A stretch of DNA of 58,484 nucleotides from Staphylococcus simulans (GTDB lineage Bacteria > Bacillota > Bacilli > Staphylococcales > Staphylococcaceae). The stretch spans positions 1-58,484 of the forward strand of contig NZ_PZGG01000009.1 of assembly GCF_003043455.1 (NCBI RefSeq), written 5' to 3'. The notes under the pieces were generated by a model. It was not told the origin of the DNA, ran no database searches, and saw nothing but the letters and a program-made list of their open reading frames with translations. Shown here in pieces: positions 7,767 to 16,589 of the stretch (within the stretch, counting starts at the first letter, position 1; each line of letters begins with the position of its first letter). Position numbers and translations under genes: made by a program.

Positions 7767-8372
7767 ATGAAAGAACAATTAATCAGCAAAAAAGACTTAT
7801 TAGCAGAATGTGGCATTACTTACGGCCAATTGTATCGTTGGAAACGTAAACACTTGATTCCAGATGAATGGTTCATCCGTAAATCTACTTTTACAGGCCA
7901 AGAAACGTTTTTACCTAAAGCGAAAGTCATTAAACGAATCGAAGATATTCAACGTTATAAACATGACTATGTCTTAGATGATATGGTCAAAATGTTCGCA
8001 GATGACGGTTATGAACCAGAAATTGAATACAAAGATAATGACACCTTGATTCAATCATGGGCAGGCTTCTTTTATCGTGAAGTCGGTAAAGCTTTATTAG
8101 AACAATATCCGCAAGATCAAGCGGTTTATGTGGGTACCATTTTAGATGAAGTGGTAACACGCAGTATTGTATCTATGGAAGAAGCGCAAGATTTACAAGC
8201 GTTCTTACTAGAATATAGTGAAAATGATAAAGAAGCAGAATTATATATTTGCCGTAAATTCGGAATCACGTTTTATTTGCTGGTTGAACAAAATACGCCG
8301 ATTAAAATCGATGACAGCGTAAGAGTCTTAGAAACAATTAACCTCCAAAACCTATTTAAGAAAGAAGTGTAA
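7767..8372 (+). CDS. yhbD: YhbD/DUF4004 protein with MerR-like HTH
   Basis: A 201-residue protein starts at the ATG following TTAGGAGGATAATT. An earlier in-frame ATG lies upstream of this ribosome site and is rejected. The N-terminus (SKKDLLAECGITYGQLYRWKRKHLIPDEWF) reads as a winged helix-turn-helix of the MerR type, followed by an acidic helical region. Homologues (YhbD) are encoded directly before bactofilin-like YhbE in Bacillus. Here the next gene starts 5 nt after the stop, the same arrangement. It probably regulates or assembles with the bactofilin. Confidence 0.8.
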   Translation: MKEQLISKKDLLAECGITYGQLYRWKRKHLIPDEWFIRKSTFTGQETFLPKAKVIKRIEDIQRYKHDYVLDDMVKMFADDGYEPEIEYKDNDTLIQSWAGFFYREVGKALLEQYPQDQAVYVGTILDEVVTRSIVSMEEAQDLQAFLLEYSENDKEAELYICRKFGITFYLLVEQNTPIKIDDSVRVLETINLQNLFKKEV

Positions 8373-8377
8373 ACATC

Positions 8378-9103
8378 ATGAGTCAGTCAATCAAAGGCAT
8401 GGGAAAGAAGCAATTAGAAGACAGTGAATATGACGCGATTACGTTATTAGGAGAAGTGGCATTTCCATTTCAAACCAGTGTCAACAACATTAAAATGACG
8501 GGTGAAATTACCGCATCAGACCAAATCGATATAAACAAAATCAAACTGATTGGTAATTTCACTGGTCGTAATAATGTACATGTAACAACAGCTTCCATTA
8601 TCGGGGAAGTCGAAGTTGAGAAAGATTTAACATTTGAGTTACTTAAAGTTACAGGAACTGTTGATGTCAAAAGTCATCTAAACGGTAAAAGATTGAAACT
8701 TCTCGGCGTACTTGAAACAGAAGGTAATTGTGAAGTCGATGAACTTGAAATCGATGGTCAAGTCAAAGTAGATGGAATGTTGAATGCGGATACTGTTGAT
8801 GTTCATGTTCGACAAGATAGTTATGTTCGTGAAATCGGCGGTAATGTGATACACATACGTAAGCATGATAAGGAAAAGAAGAAGTTTAAGTTTATAACAG
8901 TCATGACTTCGCAATCAGATTCTGCATACTTAACCGCTGAGGTGATTGAAGGAGATCGTATAGAAGTTAATCGAGTTAAAGCGAAAGTGATTCGTGGGGA
9001 TCATATTATTTTACATGAAGATGTAGAAGTTGAAACGGTCGAATATACAAAGACCTTAGAATGCGCCCAAGCTGCACAAATTGGTAAAATCACGAAACTA
9101 TAA
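8378..9103 (+). CDS. yhbE: bactofilin-like polymer-forming protein (YhbE)
   Basis: A 241-residue protein consists largely of short repeats with alternating hydrophobic and polar residues (e.g. IKMTGEITASDQIDINKIKLIGNFTGRNNV, cut here by description: roughly ten turns). This is the beta-helix pattern of bactofilins. There is no signal peptide or membrane helix. Bactofilins form cytoskeletal filaments that scaffold envelope enzymes. It is the second gene of the yhbD-yhbE operon. The last third (about 150-170) contains a basic KHDKEKKKFKF linker. Confidence 0.8.
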   Translation: MSQSIKGMGKKQLEDSEYDAITLLGEVAFPFQTSVNNIKMTGEITASDQIDINKIKLIGNFTGRNNVHVTTASIIGEVEVEKDLTFELLKVTGTVDVKSHLNGKRLKLLGVLETEGNCEVDELEIDGQVKVDGMLNADTVDVHVRQDSYVREIGGNVIHIRKHDKEKKKFKFITVMTSQSDSAYLTAEVIEGDRIEVNRVKAKVIRGDHIILHEDVEVETVEYTKTLECAQAAQIGKITKL

Positions 9104-9176
9104 ATAGTATTTTTAGACGTATTCTCTCTTGAAATATCAGAATAATTAGATTGTTGTTACTATTGTTTTAATTTTA

Positions 9177-9230
9177 TGCTAGAATTAATCTTTATTCTTA
9201 AACTAATCGTTGAAAAACGGTTAGTTTTTT
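9177..9230 (+). promoter_or_regulatory. extended -10 promoter followed by terminator/attenuator hairpin
   Basis: TG-C-TAGAAT (9177-9185) is an extended -10 box. AAACTAATCGTT (9200-9211) then pairs over 12 bp with AACGGTTAGTTT (9216-9227), with one G-T pair, around a GAAA tetraloop, ending in six Ts. The ribosome site AAGGGGG of the symporter gene follows. The hairpin may simply end the yhbDE transcript, but it lies downstream of a plausible promoter and so could act as an attenuator. Confidence 0.6.
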
Positions 9231-9249
9231 ATATACAAGGGGGAATATT

Positions 9250-10659
9250 ATGGGATTTTCTACTGAGCCGATTTTAATTTGGTTTGTCATCGGCTATGGG
9301 GTATTAATGGTCGCATTAGGTTTTGTGTATTCAAAGAAGGTAGAGAGTAATGAGGACTTTATTCTCGCAGGTAAATCACTTGGACCCGTCGTGTTAATGG
9401 GTACATTGCTTGCGACATGGGTCGGTAGCGGTTCTGTTACAGGCGGACAAAACTCACTAGCTTACAGCTTTGGTTTATGGCCAGCAGTGGGTTTTGCGAT
9501 TCCAAGTATTATTGGAATAGGGACGATTTTTATTATCAGTTCGAAGGTTAGAAACTATGGAAAATATACTGTAGCTGAAATATTAGAGATGAAATATGGG
9601 AAAGTCGCTAGTTACTTTGCGGCGGTGATTATCATTTTAGCGTTTGTAGGGATTGTGTCGTACCAATATCAAGGACTTGGCTATGTCTTACACGTTTCAA
9701 CAGGAATTTCAGTAGAACTCGGTACTATTATTGCAGCAGTCATTATTATTCTGCTTGCGACTATGGGCGGCTTGATGTCAGTTGCGCCGACAGATGCGTT
9801 AAGTGCGTTCTTAATTACGATTGCGCTGATTGTCGCAGTGCCTGTCGCGATTGCGGTTGGTGGCGGTTGGGATACTATTTTATCGAATGTACCGAAGACA
9901 CATCTGAAACCAATGGGTACGTTAACTTTTGTTCAAATTTTAGGCTTCTATATTCCAATGTTGTTCTTACTATTAGGTGATCAGAATATTTATCAACGAC
10001 TTGCATCATCTCGTGATAATAAAGTCACGCGTATCGGTACGATTGGTTGGATAGTTGGTTTATTAATCGTGACACCACTCATTTCGTTACTCGCATTTAT
10101 TTCTCGTTCGATTTTCCCGAAAATTGAACCGGGAATGGCTTTGATTGCGTTAACGAGTCAATTGCCGATTGTGATTGGCGGTGTGCTCATTGCAGCGCTC
10201 ACTGCGTTTATCACAACTACTGGGAATTCCTATTTATTATCTGCCGCGACAAGTGTCATTTATGACTTGTTCGGGGATAACTTTAAGTATAAGCATGAAA
10301 ATAAGATGCTATTGATGACAAGAATTCTTGTACCGATTTTAGGTGTGATTGCATTCTTATTAACAATGTACTTCCCATCGGTGCTATCTGTTCAAATGTA
10401 CGCTTATACAGTATATGGTGCAGGGATTACACCAGCATTATTGGCAGTGTTTATTTATCCGAAAGTCACAAAAGCTGGCGGTCTTGCTTCAATGGCTGTC
10501 GGCTTAGTAACAACGCTGATTTGGGAGATTGGTTTTGTTCAAAGTACCGGTATTAACTCTGCGTTAATTTCTGTGCCGCTTGCGATTATTGTATTAGTAG
10601 TCGTGACATTATTTACTTCTAAAGGAGGCAAACAACGTGAACTTGAAACAACGTCTTGA
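9250..10659 (+). CDS. sodium:solute symporter (SSS family)
   Basis: This 469-residue polytopic protein of the SSF/SSS family has about 13 membrane helices. It has the early signature EDFILAGKSLG...GTLLATWVGSGSVTGG and the later GGLMSVAPTDALSAFLI. Such carriers import amino acids, betaines, ureides or similar solutes with Na+. The next gene starts inside its 3' end (23-nt overlap), so the two are translationally coupled. The substrate is therefore likely the same as that of the creatinase-like M24 enzyme. Confidence 0.85.
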   Translation: MGFSTEPILIWFVIGYGVLMVALGFVYSKKVESNEDFILAGKSLGPVVLMGTLLATWVGSGSVTGGQNSLAYSFGLWPAVGFAIPSIIGIGTIFIISSKVRNYGKYTVAEILEMKYGKVASYFAAVIIILAFVGIVSYQYQGLGYVLHVSTGISVELGTIIAAVIIILLATMGGLMSVAPTDALSAFLITIALIVAVPVAIAVGGGWDTILSNVPKTHLKPMGTLTFVQILGFYIPMLFLLLGDQNIYQRLASSRDNKVTRIGTIGWIVGLLIVTPLISLLAFISRSIFPKIEPGMALIALTSQLPIVIGGVLIAALTAFITTTGNSYLLSAATSVIYDLFGDNFKYKHENKMLLMTRILVPILGVIAFLLTMYFPSVLSVQMYAYTVYGAGITPALLAVFIYPKVTKAGGLASMAVGLVTTLIWEIGFVQSTGINSALISVPLAIIVLVVVTLFTSKGGKQRELETTS

Positions 10660-11770
10660 TGCGTTTAGAGAAACGATGAAACAACAAGACATCGATTTAA
10701 GCATTGTGATGAATTTTGAGAATCAAATGTATTTTACAGGCTTTAAAGCAGTTATTTATTCACGTCCTATTATTTTATTTATTTCCCAGGAAAACATTGA
10801 AGTGATTGCGCCGAAACTAGAAGAAGCACACTTCAGAAATAAAACAGGTATTCAAGATATCTATACGTATACTGAAATTCCAGTCACAGATGATGTGCCG
10901 ACACGTTATCAAACAGTCTTTAATGATTTATTGGAAAAACATCAAGATGCTAAAACGGTTGGTATTGAAACAGGTTTCTTACCGACACAATTTTATTTAG
11001 ATATCGTCAATCATGATTTTGAAGTGAAAGATATTGGTCAAGCATTAGTAGAACAACGTACTTACAAATATGAAGATGAACAACAAGCTATCAGGGAAAG
11101 TGGAGAGATTGTCAGTCAAGCTGTGGCACAAACGATTGAACATGCGAAAGCAGGATTGACTGAAATGGACATCGATAATTTTGGAAACAGTTATTTATTC
11201 GACACGATTTCTCAAAATTATCCAGATGCAGAATTCGGATTCTTTGTAATGTCGCCTTCAGGCATCAAACGTTCTACAATGCCGCATACATTTTCTAATA
11301 CGAAACAAATCCAACAAGGTGATGTGATTGTACATAGCCGTCAATTAGAGTTGAATGGATATCGTGCAGAATGTGAACGTACTTTCTTTGTTGGTGAGCC
11401 GACCGAGGAACAACGTCATGCATTTGAAGCAATGGTTGAAGCGCATAAAGCTGCGTTGGACTTTATTGAAGTGGGTGTAACCGCAAATGCGGTCGATCAA
11501 GTGGCAAGAACGATTCTTGAAGCGGAAGGTTATGGCGACTATATTAGTCATAGAACAGGTCATGGTATAGGCATTGGTCAACATGAAGAACCTTCATTGC
11601 GTTTTGATAATGAGTTAGAGTTAAAAGAGGGCATGGTCTTTTGTGTAGAACCAGGTATTTATATCCCTGGCGTCGGCGGCTTTAGACATTCTGATACAGT
11701 CATCTTGAAAAAAGAAGGAACAGAAGTTGTCACAAATTACCCGCATGACTTAGAAGATTTGATTAAATAA
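10637..11770 (+). CDS. M24 (creatinase/ectoine-hydrolase-like) amidinohydrolase or peptidase
   Basis: A 377-residue pita-bread protein starts with GTG 8 nt after AAAGGAGG. Standard M24 metallopeptidases use Asp, Asp, His, Glu, Glu to hold two metals. Here the corresponding residues appear to be Ser234, Glu245, His309, Glu338 and Ser352, so three of five ligands are changed. Instead the sequence has GYRAECERTFF with Glu247-Arg-Thr, resembling the ERT motif of metal-free creatinase. A His in a PHT context lies about 20 residues before the Ser position. I favour a creatinase or ectoine-hydrolase-like enzyme over prolidase. The coupled symporter probably delivers its substrate. Confidence 0.75.
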   Translation: MNLKQRLDAFRETMKQQDIDLSIVMNFENQMYFTGFKAVIYSRPIILFISQENIEVIAPKLEEAHFRNKTGIQDIYTYTEIPVTDDVPTRYQTVFNDLLEKHQDAKTVGIETGFLPTQFYLDIVNHDFEVKDIGQALVEQRTYKYEDEQQAIRESGEIVSQAVAQTIEHAKAGLTEMDIDNFGNSYLFDTISQNYPDAEFGFFVMSPSGIKRSTMPHTFSNTKQIQQGDVIVHSRQLELNGYRAECERTFFVGEPTEEQRHAFEAMVEAHKAALDFIEVGVTANAVDQVARTILEAEGYGDYISHRTGHGIGIGQHEEPSLRFDNELELKEGMVFCVEPGIYIPGVGGFRHSDTVILKKEGTEVVTNYPHDLEDLIK

Positions 11771-11793
11771 TAGATAAGCAATGTATAATTAAA

Positions 11794-11829
11794 AACCTGT
11801 GCGATCGTTGTGATGGCACAGGTTTTTTT
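11794..11829. terminator. bidirectional terminator after the M24 gene
   Basis: AACCTGTGC (11794-11802) pairs with GCACAGGTT (11816-11824), followed by a T run and flanked by As for the convergent gene. Confidence 0.85.
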
Positions 11830-11840
11830 AATTCTAATTA

Positions 11841-12056
11841 TTATTTGCTTCGTTCTCTTAATAATAGACCAAGTAATGAAAATGAAAAGACCGCAAAGAC
11901 AATGTTCATAATCGATAATACTTCAATAATGACGATATCTTTACCTAAACGTTCAAACGCTCTGTTTTGAAGTTCTTGGTCTGTTGTGAAGCTGTCTTCA
12001 CTAATACGTGGGTCTTCAGTTAAATCTTCTTTCATTCTTTGTTTTACAAAAGGCAT
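11841..12056 (-). CDS. small single-helix membrane protein (71 aa)
   Basis: The first 40 residues are acidic and polar (KEDLTEDPRISEDSFTTDQELQ). One hydrophobic helix follows at about 41-66 (IIEVLSIMNIVFAVFSFSLLGLLL) and the end is RERSK. An AAAGGAGG site sits 8 nt before the ATG. No family is recognised. Confidence 0.65.
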   Translation of the reverse strand: MPFVKQRMKEDLTEDPRISEDSFTTDQELQNRAFERLGKDIVIIEVLSIMNIVFAVFSFSLLGLLLRERSK

Positions 12057-12115
12057 TGTAACATCCTCCTTTGTTAGTTGTTACATTCCCTTTTGATAAC
12101 TAGACAAAACTTTAC

Positions 12116-13297
12116 TTATTGAATTGCTTCTTTGTTTAATGCACGGTAACTGATCCAACTGCTGACTAAACCGATAATTAACACAGCTGTCGCAAATAAC
12201 AAGGCAGCATTATAGTTGCCTGAATCTCCAATAAGATAGCCAGAGACAAATGGCGCAATCATTTGGCCGATACTGTAAATCACAGTTAATGTGGCGATGA
12301 AGTTAGACTTACCGCCGGTCTGAAGCATCAACATTTGACCCTTAGACATGAAGAGTGTCGTCAAACCTAAGAACGTACTACCGAAGATCAGTGAGCTGAT
12401 AATCAAGCTGACAATATGATGTGAGAAGACAGGTAAAGCGACACTGATAATTTGTAGACCGAAAGCCATATAAGTCGCCTTACTATAATCCATTTTCTCC
12501 GCAATCATTGACCATACTACTGTAGAAGGGATAGCCCCTAAGCCGACAAACATCCAACTGAGTGCTGCATATTCAGAGAAAGCAGGAATAGATTTAATGA
12601 TTGCGACTAAGAAAGTGCCGGTAATAATATAGCCAGCCCCTTCACAGAAATAAGCGATAGAAAACCAACGCATAAATGTTTTGTTGAGACGGAAGGGTGT
12701 CTTAGAAGTCGTTTCATGATGCGTTTCAACATTAATATCTGGATTTTCTCTCATGAAGAAGATGACCAATAAACTTAGTGCTAATGAAAAGAGCCCAAGA
12801 ATAATCCAAGTCATTTTCCATGAGTTGACATCTGTATAGAAGAACACGAAAATACTGCTTGAAAAGAGTCCGATACCGACAGCACTATAGAGTAAACCTG
12901 AAATACCTTCTTTATGTGCTTGTCTTAATGCTTCTAATACGACATTAGAGGCTAAGACGAAGACTGTTCCGCTAGTGAGTCCTGCGATCAAGCGCAATAT
13001 GGACCATAAGACGAAATTTGAGGTAAACCCCATAAAAATTGTAGAAAGTACGTTTAATACTAAATAAATTTTCACATCGACGACTTTACTTTTAATAATC
13101 CAAAACATCGGAATAATCGCACCGATTAAATAACCGAGATAGTTAATCGTCGCAAGTAAGCCAGCCCCTTTACCATCCATATGTTCTGCCTGTTGCATAA
13201 ACGGCAAGATGGGCGTGTAGGCAAATCGACCAATGGCCATTACAATAAATAACGATGCCATTCCTAGTAATAACTGGCGATGTGCGTGTTGTGACAT
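12116..13297 (-). CDS. MFS transporter, YbfB/YjiJ family
   Basis: A protein of about 393 residues with twelve predicted helices. The N-terminal signature GMASLFIVMAIGRFAYTPILPFMQ is characteristic of the YbfB/YjiJ group of major facilitator proteins. An apparent longer frame begins with a GTG that is part of the GAGGTG ribosome site; the ATG nine bases later (13297) is preferred. It is monocistronic. The substrate is unknown. Confidence 0.82.
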   Translation of the reverse strand: MSQHAHRQLLLGMASLFIVMAIGRFAYTPILPFMQQAEHMDGKGAGLLATINYLGYLIGAIIPMFWIIKSKVVDVKIYLVLNVLSTIFMGFTSNFVLWSILRLIAGLTSGTVFVLASNVVLEALRQAHKEGISGLLYSAVGIGLFSSSIFVFFYTDVNSWKMTWIILGLFSLALSLLVIFFMRENPDINVETHHETTSKTPFRLNKTFMRWFSIAYFCEGAGYIITGTFLVAIIKSIPAFSEYAALSWMFVGLGAIPSTVVWSMIAEKMDYSKATYMAFGLQIISVALPVFSHHIVSLIISSLIFGSTFLGLTTLFMSKGQMLMLQTGGKSNFIATLTVIYSIGQMIAPFVSGYLIGDSGNYNAALLFATAVLIIGLVSSWISYRALNKEAIQ

Positions 13298-13410
13298 GGC
13301 ATTCACCTCTGAATTTTGATAGATGACCTCATTATACGCCCCAATATACTTTAATAATAATGATGATTCTTGATATTTAACATAAGTAAAAGTTATCGCA
13401 ATTATAAAAA

Positions 13411-13440
13411 ATAGACCGCTTTCTATTGAAAGCAGTCTAT
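13411..13440 (-). terminator. terminator of the 49-aa protein gene
   Basis: ATAGACCGCTTTC (13411-13423) pairs with GAAAGCAGTCTAT (13428-13440) with one wobble pair. On the minus strand six Ts follow. Confidence 0.85.
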
Positions 13441-13473
13441 CTATAGTTAAAGTAGGGTTGTTAATCCAGTTTA

Positions 13474-13623
13474 TTATTTCTTATCTTCTTTTTTGTCGTC
13501 TTTGTTATCTTTTTTATCTCCGCCTAATTGGTCTTTAGCGAATTCTTTACCTTTTTCAATATACTCATCTTTATGTTCGTTTAAGTGATCTTGACCTTTT
13601 TTCTTAATATCATCAAAGTTCAT
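13474..13623 (-). CDS. small hydrophilic Lys/Asp-rich protein (49 aa)
   Basis: A 49-codon frame begins MNFDDIKKKGQDHLNEHKDE and ends with alternating acidic and lysine residues. An AAGGAGGAATTTGATT ribosome site precedes the ATG and a strong terminator follows the stop. The composition resembles small staphylococcal stress proteins often labelled CsbD-like or antitoxin-like; no firm family assignment is possible. Confidence 0.65.
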   Translation of the reverse strand: MNFDDIKKKGQDHLNEHKDEYIEKGKEFAKDQLGGDKKDNKDDKKEDKK

Positions 13624-13815
13624 AATCAAATTCCTCCTTAAAAATTAAGTACAGTTATGTGTTACCCGACGTATAGTACACGAAACATATTTAGCTCAAT
13701 TCTTTCTTGAATGCGTCTCAGAAACTAAGTTTATTTACTAATTTGATGTGCATTACATTTAAAATTCTTCTTTAAAGGGAATTACAGTATTAAGCAATAA
13801 AGGAGGAGACAGGTT

Positions 13816-14895
13816 ATGGATTATACAACACTTGGTAATTCAGGATTAGTCGTTTCAAAATATGCGTTAGGTTCAATTCCATTCTCTGGGACGAACGGAT
13901 TTGAAAACGCAGGTGGTATGACAGACAAGGAAGCGGCATACTTTATAGATTATGCTTTAGAACAAGGTATCAACCAATTTGATACAGCAAACCTATATGC
14001 GAAAGGTGACGCAGAAATTGCGTTAGGAAAAGCAATCAGACATCATAGAGATGAAATGGTCATCAGTACGAAGACAGGATTCCCTTATAACGATATCGCA
14101 AATAATGTTGGTGCATCACGCTTGAATATAGAACGTTCAATCGATCATTCTTTAAAACGTTTAGGTACAGATTATGTTGATTTATATTACGTTCATACAT
14201 GGGATGGACAAGTGCCAGTCGAAGAAACAATTCAAACGATGAATGATTTAATACGTAAAGGTAAAATTCGCTATTGGGGTGTGTCTAACTACAGTGGTTG
14301 GAATTTAGCTAAGACTTATACACTGGCAGTAGAAAATAATATGGCGCCGCCGATTGCGCAACAAATCTATTACACACCTGAGTCAAGAGAAGCGGAATAT
14401 GAATTATTACCGGCAGGTACAGAATTAGGTGTCGGCAACAGTATCTGGTCGCCTTTAGGTGAAGGATTACTTACAGGTAAGATTACACGAGATAAAAAAG
14501 GCGAACCTAATACACGTCAAGGTGACGGTTGGGCTGAACCTTATGTGAAAGACCATGAGCTATTCTATCGTTTAATTGAACTTGTACAAGAAATTGCGCA
14601 CGCACACAATGCGACCGTGCCACAAGTGATTTTAGCTTGGTTGAGAGAACGTCCGAATGTAGATTCAATTGTGCTGGCAGCACGTAATCAAGCACAACTA
14701 AAAGAGAATATCGCATCTTACAATCTGAAACTAACAAAAGAAGAACATCAAATGATTACAGATTTAACACAGCCACAACCGATTTATCCACTATGGCACC
14801 GTGCGATGAACTCAGCTGCACGTGGTTCTGAAGCTGAAAAAGTATATTTAGAAGAATATAACCGTTTAATGAATCATAGCGATACATTACTTTAA
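13816..14895 (+). CDS. aldo/keto reductase, potassium-channel beta-subunit type
   Basis: This 359-residue (beta/alpha)8 NADPH-dependent oxidoreductase has the catalytic tetrad in context: Asp in INQFDTANLYAKG, Tyr six residues later (NLYAKG), Lys in VISTKTGF and His in YYVHTWDG. The late GVSNYSGWNL and IVLAARNQAQL segments match the cofactor-binding end. It resembles YghZ/IolS-like members. GGAGGAGACAGGTT precedes the ATG. It stands alone, with no adjacent regulator or obvious terminator. The physiological substrate is unknown. Confidence 0.85.
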   Translation: MDYTTLGNSGLVVSKYALGSIPFSGTNGFENAGGMTDKEAAYFIDYALEQGINQFDTANLYAKGDAEIALGKAIRHHRDEMVISTKTGFPYNDIANNVGASRLNIERSIDHSLKRLGTDYVDLYYVHTWDGQVPVEETIQTMNDLIRKGKIRYWGVSNYSGWNLAKTYTLAVENNMAPPIAQQIYYTPESREAEYELLPAGTELGVGNSIWSPLGEGLLTGKITRDKKGEPNTRQGDGWAEPYVKDHELFYRLIELVQEIAHAHNATVPQVILAWLRERPNVDSIVLAARNQAQLKENIASYNLKLTKEEHQMITDLTQPQPIYPLWHRAMNSAARGSEAEKVYLEEYNRLMNHSDTLL

Positions 14896-15007
14896 TACAA
14901 TAAACGCTGCTATTTAAAAAAGAATTTTAAGAAACAAACATTTATATTTATTGAAAATGTAAAAGATGTTGAAGATTTTAAGTAGACTATGGACGTATAA
15001 CTGATGT

Positions 15008-15021
15008 ATTAGTATACTAAT
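15008..15021. promoter_or_regulatory. perfect palindrome upstream of the DUF4064 gene
   Basis: ATTAGTATACTAAT is a perfect 14-bp palindrome about 60 nt before the next start codon. It overlaps a possible -10 (TATACT) and precedes GATAAT. It could be a repressor operator. Confidence 0.35.
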
Positions 15022-15079
15022 GATAATTGTAAGCTTATAAAATTTTTAACAATACTAAAGAGATAGGGGAGGGTTTTAT

Positions 15080-15568
15080 ATGATCAAACGAACAGGTGAA
15101 CATGTCTTAACATGGATTGGTGTCGGAATCGGTGCTTTAATCGTGTTATTTGTGGCGTTAATGGTTCCATTAATGCAAAGTGATGACTTCGTGGCAGGTA
15201 TGCAGCAAAGTGATGCCAGCTTAACATATGAAGAAATCGCACAAGTAACTTCAGGAATGCAAGTACTCGGTACTTTCGTATTAGTGGGTAACGTCATTTC
15301 GGTAATTTTAGCCATTGTTGGTGGTATCTTCATCAGTAAGAAAGCGAAAGCAGCTGCAATTTTACTATTGATTGCTGGTATCGTGGCATTACTATGTAAC
15401 TGGATTTCAGCTATTCTTTGGATTATCGCATCTATCATGTTGTTCAGCAGAAAACCAAAAGCAACTTCATTAACTGAAGATGGTTACTATAACTATGATA
15501 AAGCGAATGAATTCGCACAAGAACGTACGCATGAACGTACAAGAGAAGAAGATCCTTATAAATATTAA
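15080..15568 (+). CDS. DUF4064 membrane protein
   Basis: This 162-residue protein has four hydrophobic segments: about 9-32, 67-86, 92-107 and 112-124. A polar loop after helix 1 (QSDDFVAGMQQSDASLTYEEI) and a charged C-terminus (ERTHERTREEDPYKY) are typical of staphylococcal DUF4064 proteins. The ribosome site is GGGGAGGG. Function is unknown. Confidence 0.75.
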   Translation: MIKRTGEHVLTWIGVGIGALIVLFVALMVPLMQSDDFVAGMQQSDASLTYEEIAQVTSGMQVLGTFVLVGNVISVILAIVGGIFISKKAKAAAILLLIAGIVALLCNWISAILWIIASIMLFSRKPKATSLTEDGYYNYDKANEFAQERTHERTREEDPYKY

Positions 15569-15582
15569 TTGAACCAATACTT

Positions 15583-15613
15583 AAGCCGTCTCAGAACAGA
15601 GACGGCTTATTTT
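15583..15613 (+). terminator. terminator after DUF4064 gene
   Basis: AAGCCGTCTC (15583-15592) pairs with GAGACGGCTT (15599-15608), followed by ATTTTT. Confidence 0.88.
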
Positions 15614-15640
15614 TATGGAAATAAATAAAAGTTATTGATT

Positions 15641-16054
15641 CTAATACCATAAATTTTTCTCAAAACGTAAAATGAAAACGACTAAGAAGATGAAGATAGT
15701 ATGGCCGATCATCCAAACAATATAATCAATCCAATGAAATTGATAGATTGGATTGATAGACCAATTAATAAGTGAAGGATAGATAACGCCGAATAACACA
15801 ATGATTATCAGAATACCTGCTGGATAGACGTAAGAGTCCCGGATGGCTTGAAAAACAACATAAATCATTGTGGTAAAGATGATATGTATCACAAATTTCA
15901 ACCCGAAGTTTACATCAAAAAAGCCTGGCACAAAATCCACGTTTAATAATAAACTTGCGAGATGATGGGTATAAAATAAATCAGTTAGGCTGAATAAGCC
16001 GAATAAAAAGACAGATAAAATTAAAATGGACATTGCGTGGTACAGTACTTTCAT
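15641..16054 (-). CDS. four-helix membrane protein, unknown
   Basis: A protein of about 137 residues has hydrophobic segments throughout (AMSILILSVFLFGLFSL, FVIHIIFTTMIYVVFQAI, AGILIIIVLFGVIYPSL, MIGHTIFIFLVVFIL). I prefer the ATG at 16054, 9-10 nt after AAAGGATGG; an ATG four codons earlier overlaps that site. No family is recognised. The next 250 bases upstream contain no gene, only a weak hairpin (CTGGAAGT at 16215 with ACTTCCAG at 16240). Confidence 0.6.
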   Translation of the reverse strand: MKVLYHAMSILILSVFLFGLFSLTDLFYTHHLASLLLNVDFVPGFFDVNFGLKFVIHIIFTTMIYVVFQAIRDSYVYPAGILIIIVLFGVIYPSLINWSINPIYQFHWIDYIVWMIGHTIFIFLVVFILRFEKNLWY

Positions 16055-16312
16055 AAATGACGCCATCCTTTATTGAGAGGTAAGTTTTATTGAGCGTATC
16101 ATACTTTAAGCATATTTAGAAAAATTATAGTGAAAATAGTGTAGGAAATATAATCATTTATGATGTGGCATGTTACATAAAAAGTGTGGCATTCATATTA
16201 AACATGTGACCTTACTGGAAGTAAGAAATCAATCTATAGACTTCCAGCTTCATGACACACATTAATTTTTGAATATGATATAGTAACGTTAATTATTTAA
16301 ACCTACCGATAA

Positions 16313-16498
16313 TTAGAAAAAGAAATGAAGTAATCTGTAAAGCGCAAGTCCTAAAACAACTAATAGAACGATGAGTCTGGGTTTGGTAAAGAGGACACTT
16401 CTTTTTGGTTTTTCTTCTTTATCAGGATCATAATTTCTTAATTCTTCTTCAATTTCTTGGTTAATCTCATCTAGACTTTTATCTTTCTCTGTTGTCAT
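16313..16498 (-). CDS. small C-terminally anchored membrane protein (61 aa)
   Basis: The first 38 residues are charged (EKDKSLDEINQEIEEELRNY...). One hydrophobic helix (LIVLLVVLGLALYRLLHFFF) then runs to the end. An AGGAGG ribosome site lies 8 nt before the ATG. It is divergent from the Mur-ligase-like gene, with about 90 nt between starts. It is unrecognised. Confidence 0.6.
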   Translation of the reverse strand: MTTEKDKSLDEINQEIEEELRNYDPDKEEKPKRSVLFTKPRLIVLLVVLGLALYRLLHFFF

Positions 16499-16589
16499 TG
16501 CTGAAAGCCTCCTGTAAATTGTTAAGATTATCTATACAATAAACCATAAGGTTGAGGCAATGCAAAACTATTACTTTTTGGAGGTCATC

